A stretch of DNA of 22,091 nt from the NCBI GenBank assembly GCA_038214085.1, contig JBBQSF010000043.1, forward strand, positions 1 to 22,091. Direction: 5' to 3'. The stretch is from JBBQSF01 sp038214085. Lineage in GTDB: Bacteria > Bacteroidota > Bacteroidia > Bacteroidales > CG2-30-32-10. A model generated the notes under the pieces. It saw only the letters and a list, made by a program, of their open reading frames with translations, had not been told where the DNA came from and ran no database searches. How positions within the stretch are numbered: the stretch's first letter is position 1; each line of letters starts with the position of its first letter. Both the position numbers and the translations under genes were made by a program. Of this stretch, positions 14,054 through 22,091 are shown one piece after another.

Positions 14054-17000
14054 ATGAAAAAAATATTCGTTTTTCTCCTAACTTTAATTTGTAGTTTCTC
14101 ATTATCCTTCGCACAGATTTTTCAAGGTAAGGATGCCGATAAAATCATTAAAGGTGCGCAAACTGTTAGAATATCAACAAACGATGTGCTGCCTTCGTTT
14201 ATAAAGTTTTACGATGGCAACGAGCCCCTTTTCATCAACCTTAAAACGTGGTTTGCTGAAACATTTAAAACTGAAGAAGGGCTATCATTTATCCAAACAA
14301 GCAATGAAACTGACCAATTTGGGTTTACCCACTACCGTTTCCAACAAACCATAAACGGCATTCCTATTCGGGAAGCGCAGTTTATTGTTCATGTTAAAAA
14401 TGAAAAAATAGTTTCATTTAATGGAAAGATTTTTAATGAAATTGAGCTTTCAAATTCTGACATAATAAATAAAGATTTGGCACGGAGTAATGCGTTAGAT
14501 TATGTTAATGCAATTTCTTATAAATGGCAAAATCCTTTAGAAGAAAAATGGATCAAAGCCAATACCGGAAATAAAGATGCGAGTTTTTATCCTGTTGGAG
14601 AAAAGGAAATTATTTATTCCAATAAAACATTTTATCTCGCTTACAAATTTGATATCTATGCTAGTTCACCATTGTCGCGCCAAGATATATACGTAGATGC
14701 AGCAAATGGAAAAATATTAAAAACACTGAATAAACTTTTCTCCACTGATAAACAGGGAACTGCTGTTACCAAGTACAGTGGGACACAAACCATGACTGTA
14801 GATTCAGTAAATGCTACCCTATACCGGCTAAAAGAAACCGGAAGAGGCAACGGAATTAATACATACAACATGCTTCAGCAAACAGATTATAATTCAGCTG
14901 TTGATTTTACCGATTCCGACAACTATTGGAACAACGTAAACACCAATCAGGATGAAATTGCAGCCGATGCACATTGGGGTGCCGAAATGACCTACGATTA
15001 CTTCTTTATCAAACATGGCAGAAATAGTATTGACGGAAATGGATTTGCACTTAACAGTTATGTGCATTACGACCAGGCATACCCCAACGCTTTCTGGGAT
15101 GGATATGTTATGACTTATGGCGATGGAAGTGGTTCGTACACTCCTTTTACCGCTTTGGATATTTGCGCGCACGAAATTACCCATGGGCTTGATTCCTATA
15201 CAGCTAACCTTGATTATGCTGGAGAATCAGGTGCTATGAACGAAGGCTTCAGCGACATTTTTGGAACAGCCGTTGAATTTTTCGCAAAACCCAGCATGGC
15301 AAACTGGACCTGTGGCGAAAATATTGGTACTGTGATTCGAAATCTCGGAAACCCAAACGCAACGCAAAACCCCGACACTTATCTTGGAACATACTGGGAC
15401 AACCAACAGGAAGTTCACCAAAACAGCACCGTATTAAGCTATTGGTTTTATTTGGTATCACAAGGCGGAAGCGGAACCAATGATATAGGAAATGCATTTA
15501 ATGTTACAGGAATTGGAATCAATAAAGCTGCCACCATTGCATACAGAATGCTCACTTATTACCTGATTAACACTTCTGATTTTACTGAAGCACGTTTCTA
15601 TGCTATTCAGGCCGCAACCGACATTTACGGGGGTTGTACTCCAGAAGTGGAAACAGTTACCAATGCCATGTATGCAGTGGGAATTGGCGGACAATATATT
15701 GCTTCTGTTGTGGCAGATTTCAGCTCGGATATGCATGTAAGTTGTTCTGCGCCTTTTTCCGTAAAATTTAAAAATCTATCGTCAAATGCTACTACTTACC
15801 TTTGGGATTTCGGCGACGGATCAACAAGCATACTTGCAAATCCTACTCATATATATACAGCAGCCGGAAATTATGATGTAAATCTAACAGGAACCAGCAC
15901 CGGTTGCGGATCAGATGCCCTTTTACAAACTGATTATATAAGCATCGACGGCAACAATACAAACATTGCTTCAATTCCATTAACAAGCACAAGTCAGCCT
16001 CTTACCTGCTGCACAGGAACACTATACGATAGTGGCGGAAACAGTGACTACTCTAATAACTCCGATGGCTCCATTACCATTGCACCTACTGGCGCTTCAA
16101 GTGTTCAGCTTACATTTTCTACATTTAATTTTGAATCTGGTTTTGATTATTTATACATCTATAACGGACCAACAACAGCTAGTCCCTTAATAGGAAAATA
16201 TGACGGTTCTGCTCTTCCTGGCGGCGGAATTATAAATTCAACCAACGGAGCAATAACATTAAGGCAGTTTTCCGACCAAGGAGTTACGTCATCAGGATTT
16301 AAACTCACATGGCAATGTAGTTTACCAAATGTTCCACCTGTAGCAAGTTTTTCAGTTTCTGCAACCAATTCATGTACAGGAGTTATTGATTTTCAAGATT
16401 TGTCCATAAACGGGCCATCTTCATGGTTGTGGGATTTTGGCGACGGAGGAACGTCAACACTTCAAAACCCAACACATGCATATTCTGCTGATGGTGTTTA
16501 TACTGTAACTCTTCAGGTTACCAATATAATAGGCTCAAATAATATCACAAAAACAGATTATATTATTATTTCAATGCCTGCATCGCCTACAGTAACTCCC
16601 GCAAGCGGATGCGACTCCAATAGCGTAACCATTTCGGCAAGTGGCATTGGACAACTCGACTGGTACGATGCCCAAATCGGAGGAAACCTCTTATTTAGCG
16701 GTACTTCATATACAACTCCGGTTTTGTATAACTCAACTACTTATTATGTAGAAGATAAAATCATTCAGCCTTCGGTATATGGAGGAAAAACCACCAATTC
16801 AGGCGCAGGTGGAAATTACAATTCTTCCACCAATTTCCATTATGAAATATTTAATTGCTATCAGCCACTAATGCTGGCTTCTGTAAAAGTTTATGCCACA
16901 GGTGCCGGCAGCAGAACCATTCAATTGCGCGATTCAGCAATGACTGTTTTAAAAACACTTACAGTAAATATACCCGATGGCGAAAGCAGAGTTTCCTTGA

Positions 17001-17527
17001 ACTTTGATTTGCCTGTACAAAACAAATTACAGCTCATTTGTTCAACAACAGCCAATCTTTTCAGGAACAACAGCAATTCAGCATCTTATCCTTATACAAT
17101 TCCCGGCAAATTAAGCATTACGGAATCAAGCGCATCGTTGCCACCATATAACAGTTCAGGTAATTATTACTTTTTCTACGATTGGGAAGTAACAGAACCT
17201 GTTTGCACCAGTCCGCGTATTCCCGTACTTGTTACAATAACTCCCTGCAGCAGTATAAATGATCTCTCTGACATTTCTGAGTTTTCTGTTTATCCTAATC
17301 CTGCAAGCAACTATGTTAATGTTGAATTCACAAAACCATCAGCAACATTATATACCATTACTATTTTAGACCTTATAGGTAAAGAAATAATGAGTCATTC
17401 CTTTATTCCCGGAGCACAAGGAACTAAATTCATTTTAAACACTTCTATGCTTTCAAAAGGCAGCTATTTGCTGAAAATTACAGATGTTAATTCTATGGTA
17501 AAAGTTCAAAAACTGGTAATCCAATAG
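14054..17527 (+). CDS. Secreted M4 (thermolysin-type) metallopeptidase with PKD, CUB and T9SS sorting domains
   Basis: This 1157-aa preproprotein is exported by Sec (signal 1-20, ending SFA) and then across the outer membrane by T9SS. An FTP propeptide (about 75-125) and a PepSY-like region (about 140-220) precede the M4 catalytic domain (about 240-550). Zinc ligands are H373-E-I-T-H377 and E397, spaced exactly as in thermolysin (HExxH-19-E), and H455 in EVHQNS matches the transition-state His231. Downstream are a PKD domain (WDFGDGS, 584-590), a CUB-like domain (about 655-758, with the DYLYIYNG and QFSDQG segments), a second PKD domain (WDFGDGG, 793-799), an Ig-like domain (about 850-915), a beta-rich region and the T9SS type A sorting domain (about 1075-1157, YPNPAS). 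The CUB and PKD modules probably bind substrate or glycans. The ORF is intact and monocistronic. Confidence 0.95.
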   Translation: MKKIFVFLLTLICSFSLSFAQIFQGKDADKIIKGAQTVRISTNDVLPSFIKFYDGNEPLFINLKTWFAETFKTEEGLSFIQTSNETDQFGFTHYRFQQTINGIPIREAQFIVHVKNEKIVSFNGKIFNEIELSNSDIINKDLARSNALDYVNAISYKWQNPLEEKWIKANTGNKDASFYPVGEKEIIYSNKTFYLAYKFDIYASSPLSRQDIYVDAANGKILKTLNKLFSTDKQGTAVTKYSGTQTMTVDSVNATLYRLKETGRGNGINTYNMLQQTDYNSAVDFTDSDNYWNNVNTNQDEIAADAHWGAEMTYDYFFIKHGRNSIDGNGFALNSYVHYDQAYPNAFWDGYVMTYGDGSGSYTPFTALDICAHEITHGLDSYTANLDYAGESGAMNEGFSDIFGTAVEFFAKPSMANWTCGENIGTVIRNLGNPNATQNPDTYLGTYWDNQQEVHQNSTVLSYWFYLVSQGGSGTNDIGNAFNVTGIGINKAATIAYRMLTYYLINTSDFTEARFYAIQAATDIYGGCTPEVETVTNAMYAVGIGGQYIASVVADFSSDMHVSCSAPFSVKFKNLSSNATTYLWDFGDGSTSILANPTHIYTAAGNYDVNLTGTSTGCGSDALLQTDYISIDGNNTNIASIPLTSTSQPLTCCTGTLYDSGGNSDYSNNSDGSITIAPTGASSVQLTFSTFNFESGFDYLYIYNGPTTASPLIGKYDGSALPGGGIINSTNGAITLRQFSDQGVTSSGFKLTWQCSLPNVPPVASFSVSATNSCTGVIDFQDLSINGPSSWLWDFGDGGTSTLQNPTHAYSADGVYTVTLQVTNIIGSNNITKTDYIIISMPASPTVTPASGCDSNSVTISASGIGQLDWYDAQIGGNLLFSGTSYTTPVLYNSTTYYVEDKIIQPSVYGGKTTNSGAGGNYNSSTNFHYEIFNCYQPLMLASVKVYATGAGSRTIQLRDSAMTVLKTLTVNIPDGESRVSLNFDLPVQNKLQLICSTTANLFRNNSNSASYPYTIPGKLSITESSASLPPYNSSGNYYFFYDWEVTEPVCTSPRIPVLVTITPCSSINDLSDISEFSVYPNPASNYVNVEFTKPSATLYTITILDLIGKEIMSHSFIPGAQGTKFILNTSMLSKGSYLLKITDVNSMVKVQKLVIQ

Positions 17528-17543
17528 CATCAAAATGCAACAT

Positions 17544-17578
17544 AAAAAAACCGACAAGTGTAAATTGTCGGTTTTTTT
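17544..17578. terminator. Bidirectional intrinsic terminator
   Basis: A perfect 14-bp stem, seven A then CCGACAA (17544-17557) against TTGTCGG then seven T (17565-17578), with a 7-nt loop. It lies between convergent genes ending at 17527 and 17590 and works in both directions through its A- and T-runs. Confidence 0.92.
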
Positions 17579-17589
17579 TATGAACAGAA

Positions 17590-18771
17590 TCAACCCTTGT
17601 TCAATTTTCCAATTCTTTTTAATGCCCGTTCGGCAATAAATTTTTTCTTCATCAAAATAAAGAATATTTCAGCTTTCCTTTTTCCTGAGACACAATACTG
17701 TGCAATTAAAAAAAGTTTATTAAGTCGGCCAAGTTTACGATACAATCTCCATTTATATTCTGAGAGAAAACCTGCAGAAAAATTGTTTTTCTCGATAGCT
17801 TTTATTGCTTGTTGTGCTGCATAAATTCCACTGTACATTGCTTCTCCTATTCCCTCGCCTGTTAATGGATTTGCCAATGCAGCCGCATCGCCGGTAACCA
17901 GAAAGTTATCTCCATAAACATGGGAGAAATCGGTACCAAAAGGAATTGACAAGCCTTTCCAGGGCGAAACCATGTTTGCACCTTTCATTCGCTTAGCTAT
18001 TTCGGGATATATTTCACAAGCCAGCTTAAAAACTTTCTCCAGATTTAGTTTTTTATTTTTAATAATTTTTGTTTCTGTAGCCAACCCTACATTTGCATTT
18101 CCATTTGTTGATGGGAAAATCCATAAATAACCAGGCAGAAGTTCTTTAATGAAAAAAATATGAATAGAATCATCATCGCCTTCCCAGTTAACATTGTTAA
18201 AATATGTACGAATTCCGAAGGCACTGTTTTGTTTTTGTTTTTGAAAATTCAGTAACGGATTTTTCAGAATATTATGCGAACCATTTGCAAACACAACTAA
18301 ATTGCTCTCCGAAATAATTTTTCCGGTACTATCCAAAATATGAATAACCTCATTTTCACGAAGTATTTCTTTGACATTTACATTTTCCAAAAAAATTATT
18401 TCTTGCTTTTTCCTGACACTTTCAACAAGAAAATTATCAAAATCGATACGTTTGCAAATAAATGATTCTGGCCCATTCACCTTTGCATCAATAGCTGTCT
18501 CAAATTGAATTTTACGAAATTTTGGCGAATAAAAAAATGCACTTTTTATGGGAATTTTTTCTTTTGATTTGATAAAATCTTTGAGCAAATCCGGACTTAT
18601 CTGATAAAGTACGGAAGCGACATAACCGCCAAGGGCATCGCCACAAGTTTTTTCGCGGGGAAAAATTTCCCTTTCGATAAGTGTAGAAGAAATCCCCCTT
18701 TCTGCTAGGTACAAAGCAGCAGCGCAACCTGCAGGTCCAGCACCGATTATTGAAATTTGTGTAGGTTCCAT
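17590..18771 (-). CDS. Geranylgeranyl-reductase-family FAD-dependent oxidoreductase
   Basis: This 393-aa flavoprotein has the Rossmann motif GAGPAG (10-15) with E33 closing the second strand for FAD ribose binding. The family cysteine motif KTCGDALGG (41-49) matches the conserved CG segment of geranylgeranyl reductases, PGYLWIFP (213-220) is the usual substrate-side strand, and GDAAALANPLTGEGIGEAM (294-312) is the second FAD motif. These enzymes reduce isoprenoid double bonds in chlorophyll, archaeal lipid or quinone side chains; many bacterial members act on polyprenoids or unknown substrates. The C-terminus (about 340-393) is basic. It is probably cytoplasmic or membrane-associated and monocistronic. 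The exact substrate in this organism is not evident. Confidence 0.9.
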   Translation of the reverse strand: MEPTQISIIGAGPAGCAAALYLAERGISSTLIEREIFPREKTCGDALGGYVASVLYQISPDLLKDFIKSKEKIPIKSAFFYSPKFRKIQFETAIDAKVNGPESFICKRIDFDNFLVESVRKKQEIIFLENVNVKEILRENEVIHILDSTGKIISESNLVVFANGSHNILKNPLLNFQKQKQNSAFGIRTYFNNVNWEGDDDSIHIFFIKELLPGYLWIFPSTNGNANVGLATETKIIKNKKLNLEKVFKLACEIYPEIAKRMKGANMVSPWKGLSIPFGTDFSHVYGDNFLVTGDAAALANPLTGEGIGEAMYSGIYAAQQAIKAIEKNNFSAGFLSEYKWRLYRKLGRLNKLFLIAQYCVSGKRKAEIFFILMKKKFIAERALKRIGKLNKG

Positions 18772-18779
18772 AACAGCTT

Positions 18780-18787
18780 CAAAAGTA
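18780..18787 (-). promoter_or_regulatory. -7 promoter box of the flavoprotein gene
   Basis: Minus-strand TACTTTTG matches TAnnTTTG only 8 nt before the ATG, which would leave a transcript with almost no leader. No -33 TTG is obvious. Confidence 0.45.
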
Positions 18788-18995
18788 CATATAATACTGG
18801 AAAGATTTTAAAAAGTATTGTTGCTCTGTTTAGATTTTTCAACTTATATGCATTAAAAATGAATGTATTTCCATCTTCAATAATTAACCTTTAATGATAA
18901 AATTTAAATGGTTTGCAATATTGTATTCAATAATTGGCAAAATATTTGCTTTTGGCTTCTTATTTTCGTATATTTATCCAATTAAAACCGACAAT

Positions 18996-20402
18996 ATGAA
19001 AATAAAATACCTTTTCCTTTTCATTATTCTGTTTTTTTCATGGAACTCGCTCAGCGCTTCTCATTTGATGGGCGGAGAGATAACCGCTCGTCAGCTCAGC
19101 GGTAATGATTACGAAGTTACCATGATTGTTTATCGTGATACTCTTGGGATTCCAATGTCCTTGATTGGCTATTTTGATTTGAATGATTCTTCCGGTACAC
19201 CAATATATTCTTTCTCTACTCCTTACAGCTCCGTTACTTCCGGAATACTGATTCCTGGATATCCTTATGGTGTAGAAATGTATGTATTTATTGACACAAT
19301 TACCCTGCCTGGCACTGGTACTTTTTCAGTAGAATATTTTGATTGCTGCCGAAACGCAGCTATTATGAACATGGCATCTCCTGCTAGTGAAAGCATGATA
19401 CTCACTACAACAGTTACAAATTCGGTAGTATCAAATTCAACACCTGTATTTCTTTCACCACCTGTATTTTTTGTACAAGTAAATACTCCATGGACATATA
19501 ATCCTTTACCTTATGACGCTGATGGCGATTCACTTTCCTGGAATTTGACGACACCTATTGGGCTGTCTTCAATTCCTGTTGCTGGCTACTTTCTCCCACT
19601 GGCTGATACTATCGGTCCTTTTCTGATCAATGCAATTACAGGCGAAATTAGTTGGACACCAAATACTTTAGGTAATTTTTCCACATCAGTTTTGGTTGAG
19701 GAATACCGAAACGGAATAAAAATTGGTGAAATACGAAGAGATATGCAAATGATAGTGGTTGCAGACACCAGTCAGGTTGCGAAAATCACGAATTTCGGAT
19801 CCATACCGCTCAATAATCTTGGAGTTCCATTTATTCCCGTTCAATCAAATCAACCTTATTCACTTACTTTATTCGCTTATGATCCAAATCCAATGGAAAC
19901 ATTGCGATTTGAAGCATACGGAGAACCTTTCCTGTTTGATCAGTCTGCTGCCACTTTTTCGTTAATTTCAAAGAAAAATGTTGAAAACTCCAAAACGGGT
20001 ATATTTGAATGGAATCCTTCTTCGGCTATGGTTCGCACGAATCCTTATTCTGTAGCTTTTAGAGTAGGCGACAACTATTTTACACACGATTATACTGTGT
20101 TTTTTCAGGTTTCACATCCGGCATCTATTTCTACCACAAACTATTTTTCAATCGGAAACATCTATCCAAATCCTGCCTCTTCAATTATAATTTTACCTGT
20201 TTCTCTTGAAAAAGAAACCAAAATTGCTATAAAAATTCTTGACTTGCTTGGGAATGAAAAAATGTATATCCCCGGCACATATTATGGCGAAGGGAAACAT
20301 CTGATAAGTTCAACTATTTATCTACAAAGCGGTCAGTATATAGTTCAAATACTAAGAAATGACGTGGTTTATAAAACCCAGAAAATTCTTGTTGTTAAAT
20401 AA
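18996..20402 (+). CDS. Secreted surface protein with T9SS type A sorting domain
   Basis: This 468-aa protein has a signal peptide (1-21, ending SLSAS). Its mature N-terminus SHLMGGEIT followed by YEVTMIVYRDT (39-49) is characteristic of large Bacteroidota surface proteins. The middle (about 150-270) carries a cadherin/Ig-like repeat with the DADGDSLSW and GEISWTP signatures, and a related repeat follows (about 275-375, ending FEWNPSS). The last 84 residues (385-468, with YPNPAS at 390-395) form a type A sorting domain, so the protein is exported by T9SS and attached to or released from the cell surface. No enzyme motif is visible; an adhesin-like role is inferred. I prefer ATG 18996 over in-frame ATG 18894 because a clean signal peptide begins there. 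Confidence 0.85.
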   Translation: MKIKYLFLFIILFFSWNSLSASHLMGGEITARQLSGNDYEVTMIVYRDTLGIPMSLIGYFDLNDSSGTPIYSFSTPYSSVTSGILIPGYPYGVEMYVFIDTITLPGTGTFSVEYFDCCRNAAIMNMASPASESMILTTTVTNSVVSNSTPVFLSPPVFFVQVNTPWTYNPLPYDADGDSLSWNLTTPIGLSSIPVAGYFLPLADTIGPFLINAITGEISWTPNTLGNFSTSVLVEEYRNGIKIGEIRRDMQMIVVADTSQVAKITNFGSIPLNNLGVPFIPVQSNQPYSLTLFAYDPNPMETLRFEAYGEPFLFDQSAATFSLISKKNVENSKTGIFEWNPSSAMVRTNPYSVAFRVGDNYFTHDYTVFFQVSHPASISTTNYFSIGNIYPNPASSIIILPVSLEKETKIAIKILDLLGNEKMYIPGTYYGEGKHLISSTIYLQSGQYIVQILRNDVVYKTQKILVVK

Positions 20403-20410
20403 GGAAACTG

Positions 20411-20896
20411 TTATTCTTCCTTTTTATCACAATCGAATTCTTCTTCTGCCATTGTTTTATATTTTTCTTTTAATTTGACTTTTTGGGAGTCGTTGCAGAT
20501 TTTAAGCAGGTTGAAATAATGTTTATAGCTTGCTTTATTAAGCGCAACAAAGTTTTCTGCTATTTTAAGGGACAGAGAGTCGAGTTTTTGCGGATCAGTA
20601 TTTAAAGATGCATATTCTTTCCATACTGCAATTTTGTTGTCACGGAGGTTTTTGAAAAGTGAATCCTTAACTTTAAAAAAACAGTCCTTATCCTTTTCAA
20701 AATTGAGCTGTTGATCGCTGGAAAAACCAATATCTTTTTTTACGAATTCATCCATCCGTTCCTCTTTGTTAAAATGTTTGTATTTATGGTTAAATGCCCA
20801 TCGGTGAAATGCAATTGTACCAATAGTAGCCAAATTACTGATAAGGAGAAAGATGATCAGAATATTTTTAACTCGGTTTTTAGTGAGATATTTCAT
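20411..20896 (-). CDS. Membrane-anchored CpxP/CnrX-like periplasmic protein
   Basis: This 161-aa protein has one N-terminal transmembrane segment (about 11-30) and a wholly helical, highly charged periplasmic domain (about 36-161). The helical hairpin with EERMDEFVKKDIGFSSDQQLNFEKDKD (45-71) and the later IAENFVALN segment matches Metal_resist/CpxP-type proteins (LTxxQ family, with SSDQQ here). Some members, such as CnrX, sense metals and control a sigma/anti-sigma pair. H31, C72, C114 and C155 are possible ligands, though this is unproven. It starts 23 nt after the anti-sigma gene stop and is the third gene of that operon, so a sensor or modulator role for the sigma system is likely. Its 3' end lies 8 nt from the convergent T9SS protein gene. 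Confidence 0.75.
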   Translation of the reverse strand: MKYLTKNRVKNILIIFLLISNLATIGTIAFHRWAFNHKYKHFNKEERMDEFVKKDIGFSSDQQLNFEKDKDCFFKVKDSLFKNLRDNKIAVWKEYASLNTDPQKLDSLSLKIAENFVALNKASYKHYFNLLKICNDSQKVKLKEKYKTMAEEEFDCDKKEE

Positions 20897-20919
20897 TTAA
20901 AAATAGGTTCTAAAATAGG

Positions 20920-21372
20920 TTAATAAAGTGAAAATGCTGTTTCATATTGCGCTTCTTGTCCATTCTCAGAACTGTTCTGAACATTTGTTTTTTGAACGCT
21001 TTGAGAAGAAGAATTGATATACTGGTAATTATTATTACCAATGAAGTATCCTGTAACAAAAGCTGAAATCACAGCAAATCCGATTGCAAAAGCATATACC
21101 CACTGTGGTTTTATCTTTGGAACTAAATCTTTTGTTTTTAAATTGCTGATATTTTCGATTTTTTGCGATAACACGGAATCAAACCAAGCAGAAGGTTCCA
21201 TTGCTTTCTGTATTGAAATTTGTGTTTCCATTTGCAAAAAAAGTGAATACATCTGCTTGCAGTCCTCACAAACTGATATATGTAACAGCAGGTCTTGCTT
21301 CATTTCGGCACTAAGAGAGCCTTCAGCAAGAAAAATTAATTTTGTATGTGCTTTATTGCAATTCATTTTCAT
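20920..21372 (-). CDS. Zinc-finger anti-sigma factor
   Basis: This 150-aa protein has the anti-sigma zinc-binding motif H31-xxx-C35-xx-C38 (HISVCEDC) with the family's upstream Cys at C5. A single transmembrane segment (about 91-112, WVYAFAIGF to YFIGN) follows, then a short Ser/Gln-rich periplasmic tail (113-150). Such proteins hold the cognate ECF sigma factor at the inner membrane until a signal releases it. The gene is 41 nt downstream of the sigma factor gene, the usual arrangement. The short tail suggests the periplasmic signal is read by a partner, plausibly the CpxP/CnrX-like product encoded next. The N-terminal MKMN offers two starts two codons apart; the first is used here. Confidence 0.88.
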   Translation of the reverse strand: MKMNCNKAHTKLIFLAEGSLSAEMKQDLLLHISVCEDCKQMYSLFLQMETQISIQKAMEPSAWFDSVLSQKIENISNLKTKDLVPKIKPQWVYAFAIGFAVISAFVTGYFIGNNNYQYINSSSQSVQKTNVQNSSENGQEAQYETAFSLY

Positions 21373-21413
21373 TTTACTGTGTTTTAGACAATCACTTTTT
21401 AAAATCCTTGCGT

Positions 21414-22001
21414 TTAATACTTATCATTTTTAAAATTAATCAATCTTTTCTGCAAACCAAGCTTTGCTCTATGGATAAGCGACTCAACCGACGAGATTGA
21501 AAGTTTCATGATTTCTGAAATTTCATGATAGGATAATTCATCAAATTTTGCCAGAACAAATGCTGCTTTCTGATTATTAGGAAGACTATCTATTGCATCA
21601 TTAAGCACTTTAATCAGTTCTTTATTTTTTAAATTTTTATCGGCTTCTGTGCTCTGGGAAACAGGCTCCATTTCGTATTCTCTGGAATCTGATCCTGTAA
21701 ATAGAGTTTCCATATAAACCAGGAATTTGTTTTTCCGGTTTTTGCGCAGGTGATTTAAAGACTTGTTAACTGCAATACGGTATATCCATGTGGAAAGTTT
21801 TGCTTCGCTTCTGAAACTACCAATGGAGCGATATACTTCAATGAAAACCTCCTGAGCAAGATCACCTGCATCCTCGGCATTATGGACAAATCCAAGGCAA
21901 GTTGCAAACACCTGCTTTGTATACATTTCCACTACACTGTTGAACGAAAAAATATCACCGCTTTTCAACAGTGAAATATCTATAAACTTTTCTTTTTTCA
22001 T
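21414..22001 (-). CDS. ECF-family RNA polymerase sigma factor
   Basis: This 195-aa sigma-70 family protein has only regions 2 and 4. Region 2 spans about 20-88, with DAGDLAQEVFIEVYRSIGSF (44-63) and TWIYRIAVNKSLNHLRK (71-87) for -10 recognition and strand opening. A linker (89-135) rich in acidic and polar residues follows, then region 4 (about 138-188, LPNNQKAAFVLAKFDELSYHEI and the recognition helix SISSVESLIHRAK) for -35 recognition. It probably directs RNA polymerase to a small stress regulon. It is first in the operon with the anti-sigma factor and the periplasmic protein. The promoter box lies 11 nt before the start. Confidence 0.93.
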   Translation of the reverse strand: MKKEKFIDISLLKSGDIFSFNSVVEMYTKQVFATCLGFVHNAEDAGDLAQEVFIEVYRSIGSFRSEAKLSTWIYRIAVNKSLNHLRKNRKNKFLVYMETLFTGSDSREYEMEPVSQSTEADKNLKNKELIKVLNDAIDSLPNNQKAAFVLAKFDELSYHEISEIMKLSISSVESLIHRAKLGLQKRLINFKNDKY

Positions 22002-22012
22002 TGTTTAATCAA

Positions 22013-22020
22013 CAAATTTA
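22013..22020 (-). promoter_or_regulatory. -7 promoter box of the sigma factor operon
   Basis: Minus-strand TAAATTTG matches TAnnTTTG 11 nt before the ATG at 22001. The lack of a clear -33 TTG leaves room for use of an alternative sigma factor, perhaps its own product; that is speculation. Confidence 0.45.
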
Positions 22021-22091
22021 TAAAAACACAGGATAGCAGAGCGTTAATAATTTACTTTTCGGCTATAAATACTTACTTTTGCTTTTAAATT

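Noticed and set aside
15458..15736. Minus-strand open frames inside the M4 peptidase gene
   Set aside because: They are antisense shadows of a well-supported coding region and have no recognisable protein features.
18894..18995. Upstream ATG extending the T9SS surface protein by 34 residues
   Set aside because: A clean signal peptide begins at 18996; the extension would put a second hydrophobic segment in front of it.

Overview
The window reads as chromosome from a member of the Bacteroidota (Bacteroidetes). It is AT-rich. Two large secreted proteins end in a type IX secretion (T9SS) C-terminal sorting domain with the YPNPAS signature. Shine-Dalgarno sequences are mostly lacking. Nearly every transcription unit is preceded by the Bacteroidota -7 box TAnnTTTG, often only 8-25 nt before the start codon. 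Genus and species cannot be read from the sequence. No rRNA, tRNA, CRISPR array or insertion sequence was recognised.

Layout. (1) 1-1782, minus strand: an ArsM-like SAM methyltransferase, followed 35 nt later by a 31-residue Lys/Cys-rich peptide gene at 29-124, and a DUF2279-type secreted/membrane protein upstream. (2) 2075-4957: a small lipoprotein gene (plus) facing a phosphomannomutase/phosphoglucomutase gene (minus) across a bidirectional terminator. The mutase lies downstream of a secreted alpha/beta-hydrolase-fold protein whose catalytic triad is absent. (3) 4958-6632: a 303-nt intergenic stretch with a 13-bp inverted repeat shared by two divergent promoters and a possible broken small ORF. 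It leads into a toxin-antitoxin pair, an MqsR-like toxin and an antitoxin joining an MqsA-like N-terminus and helix-turn-helix to a SocA/Panacea domain. (4) 6834-11916, minus strand: a compact operon of dnaX, a small secreted Cys-containing protein and a large M16 zinc peptidase. (5) 12095-13932, plus: a Dabb-domain protein, a beta-lactamase-fold serine hydrolase and a four-helix membrane protein. (6) 14054-17527, plus: a 1157-aa M4 (thermolysin-type) peptidase with PKD, CUB and T9SS domains. (7) 17590-18771, minus: a geranylgeranyl-reductase-family flavoprotein. (8) 18996-20402, plus: a second T9SS-tailed surface protein. (9) 20411-22001, minus: an ECF sigma factor, a zinc-finger anti-sigma factor and a membrane-anchored CpxP/CnrX-like periplasmic protein.

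Most of this is ordinary chromosomal content. The parts most worth following up are the Cys-rich peptide attached to the ArsM-like gene, the chimeric toxin-antitoxin locus with its unusual upstream region, and the catalytically dead hydrolase that shares a promoter motif with it.
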